Below are positions 16,701 through 25,216 of a stretch of 43,364 bases of DNA, one piece after another. This DNA comes from Bacteroidaceae bacterium (GTDB lineage Bacteria; Bacteroidota; Bacteroidia; Bacteroidales; Bacteroidaceae), in contig JAFWAX010000027.1 in NCBI GenBank assembly GCA_017507385.1, positions 1 to 43,364 of the forward strand, given 5' to 3'. The notes under the pieces are model-generated. The model worked only from the letters and a program-made list of their open reading frames with translations, searched no databases and was not told the origin of the DNA. The position numbers were made by a program, and so were the translations under genes. Numbering within the stretch: the first letter of the stretch is position 1; the number at the start of each line of letters is the position of its first letter.

Positions 16701-18142
16701 ACGAGTTCAGCGTTAGCAGCAGCGTCAGCCACAGAAGTGCCAGCAGCGAAAGACTTGTCGGCAGCAGCCTGAGCAGCGTCAACAGCAGCCTGAGCAGCAG
16801 CGATAGCGTCAGCAACAGCAGCCTTCACGCTCTCGTCGTAGCCCTCGATTTCAGCCTTCACAGCATCGAGCGCAACCTGAGCAGCGTCAACAGCCAAAGT
16901 GTCAGCAGCATACTGAGCAGCGTTAGCAGCTACAGCCTCATCAAATGCCTTCTGAGCAGCAGTAGCGTTCTCAAGCATCTTGCTTGTAGCGTCAGCAATG
17001 CCCTTCACAGCTTCAGCGTTGTCCAACTCTGACAGCGTGCCAGCAGCATAAGCCGCATCAACAGCAGCCTGAAGGTCAGCAATCAGCTTCTGAACAGAGT
17101 CAGCCTCAGCAGCAACAGCCTCAGATTCAACTACATCCTTGCAGTCAGCAGCAATCTTTACCATCACTAAGTCGTATTCAGTCTGAAGCGCAGCAACAAC
17201 AGAGTCTGCCTCTACCTTTGCAGGCTCGTTCAGGTTAGACACCTTCACTACGACTTCATCGTCAAGTTCGTAAGCATTAGCATTTCTGTCTGAAATAACA
17301 AAGTTGTCGAGCACGATGCTGGCTTCAGCAGCGAGTTCAGTAGTAGCCTTCACCTTAAAGCTGAAGAACTTGCCCTTGCCGTCATCTACAAGACCAGCGC
17401 TTGGTGAAACGCAAGCCACCTTGTAGTAGTTTCCATTCAGTTGTGGAGCGAGCGCAGCATCAGCAGGGATACGGTCAGTGTATCCGAAGAAACCGTCCTC
17501 ACCCTCTACAAGTTCAAGGCCCTTTGGCAATGTGAGATTGAACTGGAAGTCACGGAACACTGTTGAGTTGTCCAGCGTGATGTTCACCTCAAACTCCTGA
17601 GTTGGGTAAGTCTCGAATGCAGTTGTTTCAGCGCCGAAAGTTGCAGCGATAGAAGCAGCAGTGCCGCCTTCGCCTGCAACTGGTTCACGGTTTGTGTCAG
17701 AACCTTCTACACTACCAATCTTGATGGTGCCTGCTCCCAGATAGCCAGCAGCAGCCTTCACCTTCAAGTTGAAGAGCTTTCCTACATTAGTTTTGAAAGC
17801 AGTATTGTAAGAAGAAGCGATGACAACCGTGTACACGTTGCCTTCCTTATTCGTATTTTTCTGGTATTGAACAAAGTGGATTCTTGACAAAGCTTCAGAA
17901 CCCTCTTTATCTGCGTCTTTAATGCTCAATCCTTCTGGCAATGTCAGCTCAAACTGCAGTGCAATCAGCTTTTCCTCGCCAGCATTCTCCATGCTAACAG
18001 CCACAGTCTGCTCTTCGCCAGCATAGATGTCGAGGTCGTCCATGGTAATCTTCACCTGAGCGAACGCCACAGACACCTGTACAACAAGCAGTACAAGCAG
18101 CATCAGCAGTCTGGAAGAAATTTTATTAATCATGTTAATCAT
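13784..18142 (-). CDS. Giant secreted protein with two cohesin-like domains, Ala-rich coiled coil, beta modules and T9SS tail
   Basis: 1,452 residues. Signal peptide 1-28. Two cohesin-like beta-sandwich domains follow (about 30-165 and 180-305), each with a FxLTLPxGL motif; the first ends in VVIASSYNTAFKTNVGKLF. An extremely Ala-rich coiled coil (about 310-505) comes next. Then come several beta modules: a carbohydrate-binding-like region (about 525-830), a jelly-roll-like region, two related modules with a GWxNAxGxxxxWG-type motif (I think of DUF4859 but cannot verify), and a CBM4_9-like module ending FYFDDIKLEVAV. The C terminus (NGKFIENGQVVIIKNGVKYSVSG) looks like a type A T9SS sorting domain. 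I see no glycoside hydrolase or protease motif. It follows the dockerin gene by 97 bp and shares its coiled-coil style, so a structural partnership is likely. Start M1 or M4 are both possible. Confidence 0.75.
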   Translation of the reverse strand: MINMINKISSRLLMLLVLLVVQVSVAFAQVKITMDDLDIYAGEEQTVAVSMENAGEEKLIALQFELTLPEGLSIKDADKEGSEALSRIHFVQYQKNTNKEGNVYTVVIASSYNTAFKTNVGKLFNLKVKAAAGYLGAGTIKIGSVEGSDTNREPVAGEGGTAASIAATFGAETTAFETYPTQEFEVNITLDNSTVFRDFQFNLTLPKGLELVEGEDGFFGYTDRIPADAALAPQLNGNYYKVACVSPSAGLVDDGKGKFFSFKVKATTELAAEASIVLDNFVISDRNANAYELDDEVVVKVSNLNEPAKVEADSVVAALQTEYDLVMVKIAADCKDVVESEAVAAEADSVQKLIADLQAAVDAAYAAGTLSELDNAEAVKGIADATSKMLENATAAQKAFDEAVAANAAQYAADTLAVDAAQVALDAVKAEIEGYDESVKAAVADAIAAAQAAVDAAQAAADKSFAAGTSVADAAANAELVAAANAAAEKLAADAAAAQKEFEESQSGPTTKPEAPELTATSALVTDGSVAQYLYNVEAKAFLIGGNDWGTRASYSATNGYPVKLTLNEDGATYTFNDQLPNGNWNSLDCQGVDQIWVDGAGRGGDKMWTVTVAEDGSFTIANSNVPNGNLSVVPSKAGDTRLYISDAEEAQDVWVAVSEEEYKAYIEKYSKYQSDLDEYNKKFYEVGDDITFIVPATWEGQSGSYGGLANPAAERYNGGGSVEAGDVLTQTVTGLKNGTYEVTLGLAASYTSGRGFECPTGDGLSVGFANEAEAGITVVETGWVSEGQQAVVTLTATVTDGTLKYGIKNLAPSGNWYVAQVVSIVYAAEPVVPIHTIDFTTQTSYPYYNMGAPEGSSFDVIDGALVIENTAERTNPWDLQPFICDWFSLKAGYDYVVRITMKASADGSTQLNMGTWSAAMYQQLAFTASEEYKTYDVAFPNSTVESSGNDVHVLFQGGKYIGKVEIAKVEIFEYAPEPEPTEATYTIDVERYPGLGYGVTTFTPDFTEALAFLGIEDVTAATLVGINADGSEEAAPGPGGIDGWCNAEGTFVGWGDNSKICVKFFPSVPQYEICDMNGADVVGTTYTVKYAIKANDKTAIFAINVKFVEKPVVALTYADLTNKKDVAVELTSELGMVYEGLAADVDVAAILAELGAESLNDVTVYAVQSDGTLDDNYKLGTTDGWRNADGDWQSWGADAFLCVKADFSLEAGQIYYVGGMDGNTTEPGAYTATYAFVNEAKEAVTLKVTLTYPAAPDAWFTEGMFKVNDYVDGMKMAVADPRYVVDPTDASNGCIIVTSNDAPANDYDAQLFISTAEPLNEGDVFTLTMKVRADREQSGAATQSHTAPGSYIHWDAVGQISFTTEWVEFTKTVTVNSSMATMNTIAINLSDMTGKAANNFYFDDIKLEVAVPDAIEDVEIAAPANGKFIENGQVVIIKNGVKYSVSGSIIR

Positions 18143-18183
18143 ATTCTGCTTTTTTTGAATTTAGTAATGATTCTTTATTAGCA

Positions 18184-18218
18184 GTGTGCGTGACATCCAC
18201 GTGGAATGCCACGCACAC
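18184..18218. other. Near-perfect palindrome between the two giant genes
   Basis: GTGTGCGTG (18184-18192) and CACGCACAC (18210-18218) pair perfectly around a second palindrome centred on CCACGTGG. No T-run follows on the minus strand. It may act as a processing or attenuation hairpin between the dockerin and cohesin genes: no separate promoter is visible for the latter. Confidence 0.5.
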
Positions 18219-18239
18219 GATAGAGTTCAGTTAGTCAGA

Positions 18240-21200
18240 TTACTTCACAAACACCTTCTTGCCGTTGATGATGTTGAAGCCCTTCTTCACTGCGTTCATC
18301 ACACGTCCGCTGAAGTCGTAAATCTTACCCTTCACTGAGTTGTCAGTTGCAATGCCAGTGATGCCAGTAGCTTCACCGCTGATGCCAAATGACTTAGCAC
18401 GAGCTGAAGGAGTTACGAAGATGATGTCGCTAACAACCACCTTGCCACCAGCGTATGTATCGTCAGTCTCCACGTCGATGTAGAGGACAGCACCGCTGTT
18501 GCCTGCGAATGCAGTGTTAGTGATTGAGCTTACCACGATACGGTGGATGCCTCCGCTGAAGTCGCCAGAAGCCAGTTCGTGACCGTCAGCGCGGTTAGCG
18601 AGAGACTCGCCCACGAGCTTCATGCCTGCAGGGAGTTTCACATCCATCTGGCAAGAAACATAGTTGCTTGCGTTGTCGAGCGAGATAGCAAGACGAGTCA
18701 CGCCATTGCCCATGTCTGAAGCCTCGATGTTTACGCTCTCGCTGCTGCCAGCAACACGTGCAGGAGCTTCATTAACAAGACCGTCACCAGCTCTGTCACC
18801 TGTCAGGATGATGTTGATGAGTGCAGTAGCGTCAGCGATGTTGAGCTTGCCGTCAGCATTTACGTCAGCCACGTCGAACTCTGGAGTTCCTTCAGCAGGA
18901 GTGAGGTCTTCATTGATGATGTAGTCAATCAAAGACGTGTAGTCGTTCACGCTCACTTTGCCGTCACCATTGAGGTCACCAAGAGTTACATTTTCGATAA
19001 TCTTCTTGAGTGCATCGATGCGTGCTCGGATTGCTGTAACGGTTTCCATACGTTCATCGAATCTCTCTGCAGAAAGGTTTTCACTCAGATATGTCTCCTC
19101 GTTCAAAACATTTTTATCAGCAGCGATGTCATTATTGAAATTTCTTACAGCACTTAGAAGACCGTTTCTCTCCTTAGTGAGAGTCTCCCGAACTGTCTTT
19201 GAATAATTTGCATTATTCCAAGAAAGACCGTTAACAGTACTATTCAACTCTAAATAAAGGTTGTACAATTCGTCATAAGAGAATTCGTCATGAGTACGCT
19301 CTATGTTTACAGCCAAAGCAGCTTGATTATAATTTTCTTTTACAGAGAGTTTAGCATTGTCTGCCCCTACCTTCTCTGCAATCTCATCAAGCTGTTCTTG
19401 ATAATCAGCCATTTCGTCATCAAAAGTTAACCAATCCTTCAATTCTGGATCAGAAACAATTTCACAAGCTTCAAAGTCTGCTACCACCTCGTCAAGCTGT
19501 GCCTGGAGAGCCTCGATTTCTGCGAGACGTGCCTCGTAAACAACCTTGTTGTCGTCATACTTCTTCTGAACCTTGTCAGCGTCAGCGATGACATCGTCAA
19601 TCTTGCTGTCGATGTAGTCGATAGAGCCCTGAATCTTGTCGCTGTAGTAAACGATGTTGTCAGCATACTTCGTGATGTCAGCGTTTACAGCGTCGATGTC
19701 GCCCTGGATGTCAGCCTTAGCAGCGTCAAGACCTGCATTAGCCTTCACTACGTCAACATAGCCGTCGAGCTGAGTGAGCTTCTCAGCGAGTGCAGCAGAA
19801 GCCTCCTTGAGCGCATCAGCTGTCACGCCTGCGATTTCAGTATCGTAGAGTGCCTGAATCTCTGTGAAGAGTGCTGCAATGCGAGCATTGAATGCCACGA
19901 GGTCTGCAGGTGTAGCCTTCTTATCGCCCCAAGACGCCAATTCAGAAGCAGCCTTCCTTACTTCCTCTATCTTCTTCTTCAATGCAGCAGTAGTCTCGTT
20001 CTCCATTCCTGCGAACTTGTCTGCAACCAGCTGGTTGTACTGGTCTTGCAGTTCAACTGGAGCTTCGTTCTTCAGATATTCGAACTCTGTGTAATATGCA
20101 TTTGAACGCTCATTTCCAATCTGCCAACTGAGGGAAGCGATGGTTTTAGATGGGTCAGCCTTAGCTGCGTCCAACTTGCTCTGGTAGTTATCCCAAGCCT
20201 CCGCGTAGTCTGGAGCTACATGATACTGGCTAACCTCCTCGATTGCCTCATCGAGGAGTTTCTGAACAGCAGGCAAGTTGTTTGCAGTATCGAACATATC
20301 CTTTGCCTTGCTAACATCATAATCATTCTCGAACGCATCAATCAGCGCATCCAACTGATCATAGTCGCTGAAGCACTTGCCTTCTGCCTGTGCCTTAGCC
20401 AGTTCTGATTCAGCCTTAGCGAACTTCTCGTCAACTGCCTTCTGGTAATTCTTGATGAGGTCTTCCTGACCTTCCAGTCCTGCGAGGAACTCGAGGTGAG
20501 CCTCAATAGCATCGTTCAGCTTCTGTACACGGTTTGAGAGCTGTGCAGCAGCAGCATTGTGCTGGTCAGCAGCAATCATGTCGTCGATGTCAGCGAGTGC
20601 ATTGAGTGCATCATCAACACCAGCAATCTTCTTCTCATTAAGTGCCTTCTTACCAGCATCGATAATATCCTGAACATCCTTCAACTGAGCAGCAGTCTTC
20701 ACAACATCCTTACCATTTTCCTTCAAAGTGTAGAAGCTCTTGATGTCAGCCTTAGCATTCAGTGCAGCAACGGCATCATTAACATCTTCTTGATAATCAT
20801 CGAAGGAAACGCCTGTCAATGCTGCATTTATCAATTGCTCTTGGATACCTTTGATTTCGCCAGCATACTGATTAGCTGTAGCCATCTCTGCAGTTTCGTC
20901 GTAGAGTGCCGGACTTGTCACCTTGCCATACTCTTCGGCGGTATTCTGTGCGAGATCAGCAAGCTTCACTGGATATTCATACAAGCTCTTGATCAAAGTC
21001 TCAGTGTTGTTTTCAATCTTCTCCTTCAATTCTGGATTTGTCACATTGCTGTACTCGTTCTGAGTATCCACAGCACTCTGGAATGCAGCCTGAGCTGATG
21101 CGAGCGCATCGGTGAAGTTCTTGTAACGAGCAGCATTGTCATCAGCAATCTGCTGGTCATAACCATCCTGCTGGCTCTTCAAGAGATTGTCAAGTTCTTT

Positions 21201-24200
21201 CTTGTAATTTGCGATAGCATTTGCCACTTCCTGAGCCTTAGCAGCAGACTGTCCATTGTTGTAGTAATTATCTACATCTTCAGCCAGCTTGTTGATCTTA
21301 GACTGAATTTCATCAAGTTTCTTAGTCCAAGTCTCAAGGAGAGAAGACTGGTCGGAAGACAAGATTTCGAAGCGAACATCATTGTAGTAATTTTGGAGGT
21401 CAGTTCCAACATTATAATACTGACCCTTATCCTTACCATCGCCCTTGTAAGCCTTTTCGTTAGCTGGCGCATCGGTTGCAATCTTCTTAGCCTTAGCTAC
21501 AATTGCCGCGATAGCATCTTCGAATGCCTTCTTGTTAGCAACAGCAGTCTTAGCGTCGTATGACTTCTTGATATTGCCTTCTGCAGTCGCCACCTCTTTC
21601 AGGTATCCATCAACAAGTCCATCATAGTACTTTGTTGGGCCAACTTGGCCTTTGTAAGAAGCAATTGTGGTCTTAGCAGCAGCAGCAGTTCCATTCAAAG
21701 CAGTGTGAGCGTCGTAGTTCTCCTGAGCAGCCTTCACAGCCTTCAGAGCTGAAGCGATAGAGCCAGTGTCCTTAGCATCAACAGCATTAAGACCATCCGT
21801 CCAAACACTCTCTGCCAGATTCTGGTTTGGCTTGTTGTATGCTTTGTTAACGGCCTCATCAATCTTCTTGACAGCGTCATCAATCTTCTTGAATTCATCA
21901 GCAGCCACCTTCACAGCGTCAGCACTTGTTGATTTAGCTGCCTCTGTCTTAGCAGCAGCAATAGCTGCATCAATGGCAGCCTTGCGAGTATCATAAACAG
22001 CCTTTGCCTTTTCGTTTGCCTGAACTGCTTTAATAGCAGCACCGATAACATCCTTGCTGTTGTTGAGGTCAGTTGTGAGCTTTTCGATTTCCTCGATGTA
22101 TGTAGCGAGCTTAGCATTCACTTCCTTGTTAACTTCAACTGCAGCCTTCTTTGCGTCATCACTGGTCTGTCCGCTGAGCGGAGTGCTGTTCTTTGCAGCA
22201 GCAGCAGCGCTATTCACCTCAGCAACTTTCGCAGCAATAGCCTCGTAAGCCGCATGCAGCTTAGTGCCTTCTGCATAGTTGTAGCTCTTTGCGAAATCCG
22301 CATTGTCATCCAAATCATTCACTTCTGCATCCAGCTCGTTGATATCATCGAGCTTATCATCGATTTGTGCCTCGAGCTGTTGACGGAGGTTGAAAGGAGC
22401 CATGTAGCCGAATGCAGTCTGTGCCGCAGCTGCATCTGCAACCAGCTTATTGATAGCAGCCTCGATGTTTGCCTTAGTGTCGCCCAAAGCAAGCGTAGCA
22501 ACATCAGTATAGTGGTTAACTGCAGTATAGCTTGGCTTCTGTGCATTAGCGAGGTCTGCATTGTACTGAGCGTATGTAGTTTCCCAGCCTGTGATATTTT
22601 TCTGAATATCAGTACCCTTGTACTGTGATGCCACGTCTGGAGATTCCTTCACAATCTTAACGAGTGCCTCGTTGAGTTTTTTCTGGAGAGCAGCTGCATC
22701 ATCAAATACCTGCTTGTAGTTCTTGCTTGCAGCTTTTGTGCCATTCGTCAGATTAGTGATGTCAGTATTCTTATTTGAAACAACGGTGCCAGCGCTTGCA
22801 AAATCGGACTGATTATTTGCAGCCTTCTCCTTAGCATCCTGATTAGCCTTAAGTTTCTTGTCAATATCAGCCTGAGCGTCAGTCAATGCCTTTGCGATAC
22901 CGTCAACATAAGACTTGTACTGAGTTGAAGGAGTGTAGTTCTGATAGCCAAAGCCGTTCAACGCCTTAGCAAGTGCGTCCTGAGCCTTAGCAATGGCTGC
23001 CTTGGTATCCAGATACTTGTTAGCATATCCGATATATTTTTCGTATGTGCTGATTGCGCCATTGGCTGCATCCAAAGATGTAGTAGCACTAAGGATTTCT
23101 TCTTTTGCATTGTTCTTGCCATCATAGAAAGCCTTAACCTTATCGATTTCAGCCTGTGCAGAAGTGCGCTTCACAAATGAAAGATCTTCAGCGCCACTCG
23201 CAGCCTTGATGGCATTCAGTGCTTTCTGAAGACCTGCCACGATGTCATATTTTGCATTAATCTGGCCCTTCTTCGATGTGTATTCTGTTGCCACACCAGA
23301 AGCCTCTGTGCTTGCGGCATTAATCTCAGAAACGAGACTTGTAGCCTTATAGCCAATCTGAGCAGCCTTTACCTGTGCCTCCGCATCTGCTATCTTCTTG
23401 GAAGTATCAGCCAGCTTTGCTTTTGCGTTGGCGAAGAGATTCTCATAGATGTTTCCATAATTGATGTCTCCGTTTTTGTAAACCTGATCAAGGAAGAGGT
23501 CAGAAACAGCCTTCTGAGCTTCATTGTAAGCAGCCTTGGCGTCAGCGATAGCCTGCACATTAGCCTTGTAAGTTGGAAGTGAAGCGTTTGACTTGTTAAC
23601 ATTTTCCTGCAATGCTGCAATTTGTTTTTCAACAGCAGCTTTTGCCTCATCTGTTGGAGCTGTCTTGTATGCTGCAATAGCGCTTTCAATAGTCTTTGCT
23701 GTTGCATCGAAAGACGCCTTGTTAAGGTCATCTTTGTCAATCTGCATTGTCACAGCCGTAAGCTGAGCCGTCAAATCTCCAGCGCCAGTAGAACCAATAT
23801 ATTCAGTCTCGTCTGCAGCAGCTTTCTCTGCCAGTTTCTTGATGTCAGCGGTAATAGAACTGCTCTCAAGGTCATAGAGAGCATACTTTGTGTAATTCTC
23901 ATACGACTGACCAGCCTTAATCAAGTTGATAGTATCTTGAATCAGACCTGCGGCAGCCTCATTAGCCTTTTGCTCATCTGTTGAATTATAACCTTTGATT
24001 GCTTCTGAAAGGCCATTCAGCTGCTGCTGAAGTGTTGCGATTGCACCATTAAAGTCAAAGTCAAGGTCAACTGAAACACCTTTGAGCGTGAAGATACCTG
24101 TACCCTCAACGCTTACATCTACAACAGACGCAGCTGACAATGAGAACACTACCTCTGCCTTGCCATTTTCCTTTATTTCCTTTGAAACAGTTCCAACCTT

Positions 24201-24440
24201 GATGGTCACACTGCCTCCGTCCGGAACGATAATGTCATCAACGATTAGTTTGTACTTACCTGGCACCAAGCTCAGCTTCTGCTGCAGCATACCGCCATTG
24301 TCGGAAGAAACCTGATCACCTTGAACAGCAGCGCCAGTACCCCATCCATTAGCAGGCAACGCACCAGTAACGATAGCCGCCTCTGCCAATACAGGAATAC
24401 CAGACAATGCCACGAATGAGTAAACGATTCTTTTTTTCAT
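18240..24440 (-). CDS. Giant coiled-coil surface protein with dockerin, cohesin-like domain and T9SS tail
   Basis: 2,066 residues. Signal peptide (about 1-22), then a small beta domain (about 25-130). Roughly 1,690 residues (about 130-1817) of Ala/Lys/Asp-rich coiled coil follow, with recurring A-x-x-x-A spacing and Tyr/Asn breaks, suggesting a long rod or helical bundles. A dockerin (about 1820-1881) has two EF-hand-like loops, GDLNGDGKVSVNDY and ADVNADGKLNIADAT. A cohesin-like domain (about 1900-2015, motif VVSSITNTAFAGNSGAV) matches the motif in the neighbouring protein. The tail IYDFSGRVMNAVKKGFNII ending KKVFVK is a typical T9SS type A sorting signal. No catalytic domain is visible. It was probably exported by the T9SS whose core genes are 13 kb away. 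Dockerin and cohesins in adjacent genes suggest calcium-dependent assembly. Specific pairing is inference. Confidence 0.82.
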   Translation of the reverse strand: MKKRIVYSFVALSGIPVLAEAAIVTGALPANGWGTGAAVQGDQVSSDNGGMLQQKLSLVPGKYKLIVDDIIVPDGGSVTIKVGTVSKEIKENGKAEVVFSLSAASVVDVSVEGTGIFTLKGVSVDLDFDFNGAIATLQQQLNGLSEAIKGYNSTDEQKANEAAAGLIQDTINLIKAGQSYENYTKYALYDLESSSITADIKKLAEKAAADETEYIGSTGAGDLTAQLTAVTMQIDKDDLNKASFDATAKTIESAIAAYKTAPTDEAKAAVEKQIAALQENVNKSNASLPTYKANVQAIADAKAAYNEAQKAVSDLFLDQVYKNGDINYGNIYENLFANAKAKLADTSKKIADAEAQVKAAQIGYKATSLVSEINAASTEASGVATEYTSKKGQINAKYDIVAGLQKALNAIKAASGAEDLSFVKRTSAQAEIDKVKAFYDGKNNAKEEILSATTSLDAANGAISTYEKYIGYANKYLDTKAAIAKAQDALAKALNGFGYQNYTPSTQYKSYVDGIAKALTDAQADIDKKLKANQDAKEKAANNQSDFASAGTVVSNKNTDITNLTNGTKAASKNYKQVFDDAAALQKKLNEALVKIVKESPDVASQYKGTDIQKNITGWETTYAQYNADLANAQKPSYTAVNHYTDVATLALGDTKANIEAAINKLVADAAAAQTAFGYMAPFNLRQQLEAQIDDKLDDINELDAEVNDLDDNADFAKSYNYAEGTKLHAAYEAIAAKVAEVNSAAAAAKNSTPLSGQTSDDAKKAAVEVNKEVNAKLATYIEEIEKLTTDLNNSKDVIGAAIKAVQANEKAKAVYDTRKAAIDAAIAAAKTEAAKSTSADAVKVAADEFKKIDDAVKKIDEAVNKAYNKPNQNLAESVWTDGLNAVDAKDTGSIASALKAVKAAQENYDAHTALNGTAAAAKTTIASYKGQVGPTKYYDGLVDGYLKEVATAEGNIKKSYDAKTAVANKKAFEDAIAAIVAKAKKIATDAPANEKAYKGDGKDKGQYYNVGTDLQNYYNDVRFEILSSDQSSLLETWTKKLDEIQSKINKLAEDVDNYYNNGQSAAKAQEVANAIANYKKELDNLLKSQQDGYDQQIADDNAARYKNFTDALASAQAAFQSAVDTQNEYSNVTNPELKEKIENNTETLIKSLYEYPVKLADLAQNTAEEYGKVTSPALYDETAEMATANQYAGEIKGIQEQLINAALTGVSFDDYQEDVNDAVAALNAKADIKSFYTLKENGKDVVKTAAQLKDVQDIIDAGKKALNEKKIAGVDDALNALADIDDMIAADQHNAAAAQLSNRVQKLNDAIEAHLEFLAGLEGQEDLIKNYQKAVDEKFAKAESELAKAQAEGKCFSDYDQLDALIDAFENDYDVSKAKDMFDTANNLPAVQKLLDEAIEEVSQYHVAPDYAEAWDNYQSKLDAAKADPSKTIASLSWQIGNERSNAYYTEFEYLKNEAPVELQDQYNQLVADKFAGMENETTAALKKKIEEVRKAASELASWGDKKATPADLVAFNARIAALFTEIQALYDTEIAGVTADALKEASAALAEKLTQLDGYVDVVKANAGLDAAKADIQGDIDAVNADITKYADNIVYYSDKIQGSIDYIDSKIDDVIADADKVQKKYDDNKVVYEARLAEIEALQAQLDEVVADFEACEIVSDPELKDWLTFDDEMADYQEQLDEIAEKVGADNAKLSVKENYNQAALAVNIERTHDEFSYDELYNLYLELNSTVNGLSWNNANYSKTVRETLTKERNGLLSAVRNFNNDIAADKNVLNEETYLSENLSAERFDERMETVTAIRARIDALKKIIENVTLGDLNGDGKVSVNDYTSLIDYIINEDLTPAEGTPEFDVADVNADGKLNIADATALINIILTGDRAGDGLVNEAPARVAGSSESVNIEASDMGNGVTRLAISLDNASNYVSCQMDVKLPAGMKLVGESLANRADGHELASGDFSGGIHRIVVSSITNTAFAGNSGAVLYIDVETDDTYAGGKVVVSDIIFVTPSARAKSFGISGEATGITGIATDNSVKGKIYDFSGRVMNAVKKGFNIINGKKVFVK

Positions 24441-24667
24441 ACGAATGTCTTTTAATTTGTTAATAATATGATGTTAAAAAATATTTTGGCATCTTGATGT
24501 TACAGCCTATGCCTTGAAGAGAATCCCTCCCCTCCGAGTTTCGAGTGTTATCATAGATGATGTGTTTCATATATATAATAATGTATAAATGCCCCCTTCG
24601 AGAATTGTTTCTCCCTTGGGAACCCGCCCTAAAACGGGCACTTTACACCTTTTCGGTGGCAAAGTTA
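24441..24667 (-). promoter_or_regulatory. -7 box and long leader of the dockerin coiled-coil gene
   Basis: TAACTTTG (minus strand, 24660-24667) followed by C is an exact -7 box. I see no good -33 element. Transcription near 24653 would give a leader of about 210 nt containing a CCCG/CGGG hairpin (about 24624-24639) and a purine-rich stretch, so post-transcriptional control is possible. The rest of the gap to 24867 holds only a GGCGCG / CGCGCC hairpin (24799-24822). Confidence 0.45.
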
Positions 24668-24867
24668 CGGATTGTTAATAGAAATTGACATTCGTTAGCG
24701 AAGCCCGTAAGTCAACACAAGTGTTGCCAATTTAGACACAGTCGTTATATTTTCATAGCAGTCCAGCTTCCCCATCCCGCTTTTCCGCTTTCTTTTCTGG
24801 CGCGTTCCGTCGGTTTCGCGCCTATGCTTCGGTGGCATGAAGGGCGCAACGACATGGAGGCCGCCGA

Positions 24868-25134
24868 TTAGTTGGCAGCAGGGGGATTGGTTGCTGAATT
24901 TGCAGCCACCCGCTCTCTGTACTCACCGAAGAAGTCGTAGTTGAGGATGAGCGATATGCGCAGGAGCAATTCGGTGTCGATGGTGGAGCGTCGGAAAATC
25001 TTATAGACATTGGAGCGGTCGCAATAGAGCTTTCGCGCGAACCAGCTGACGGTTCGTTCCTGGCGTTCGAGCTCTTCCTTGATGCGCTGCCCGATGTGCA
25101 ATGCCGGCTGTCGGCCAATGTTGAGTTCGTCCAT
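24868..25134 (-). CDS. Small Xre-like helix-turn-helix protein
   Basis: 88 residues. The core, reading HIGQRIKEELERQ, TVSWFARKLYCDRSNVYKIFRR and LLLRISLILNYDFF, is a Cro/CI-type HTH typical of small Bacteroidota regulators, where SWFARKLxCDRxNVYxIF is the recognition segment. A flexible Ala/Asn-rich tail follows. DNA target unknown. A larger frame over the same bases on the same strand is a shadow: only this frame has a recognisable domain. It lies just downstream of the structured-RNA candidate in the same direction. A plus-strand terminator hairpin (25151-25182) is in its leader. Confidence 0.75.
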   Translation of the reverse strand: MDELNIGRQPALHIGQRIKEELERQERTVSWFARKLYCDRSNVYKIFRRSTIDTELLLRISLILNYDFFGEYRERVAANSATNPPAAN

Positions 25135-25150
25135 GGGCTTGACGATTCTT

Positions 25151-25182
25151 GAACCTGCTGCACCTTTTCAGGTTCTTTTTTT
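25151..25182 (+). terminator. Plus-strand terminator-like hairpin over the Xre leader
   Basis: GAACCTG (25151-25157) and CAGGTTC (25169-25175) pair perfectly and are followed by seven T's on the plus strand. It is antisense to the leader of the Xre-like gene. The transcript it would end is not obvious, so it may mark antisense transcription across that gene or act as a leader hairpin on the minus strand. Confidence 0.5.
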
Positions 25183-25216
25183 AGATGTTGATGAAAAGAA
25201 TTTGCGAGACACGAAG

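Noticed and set aside
13784-24440. Classical cellulosome scaffold and enzyme
   Set aside because: No glycoside hydrolase or other catalytic domain is visible in either protein. Cohesin and dockerin are accompanied by coiled coils and sorting tails instead.
24822-25163. 113-codon minus-strand frame over the Xre-like gene
   Set aside because: Ser/Pro/Arg-rich out-of-frame shadow. The 88-residue frame at 24868-25134 carries the HTH domain.
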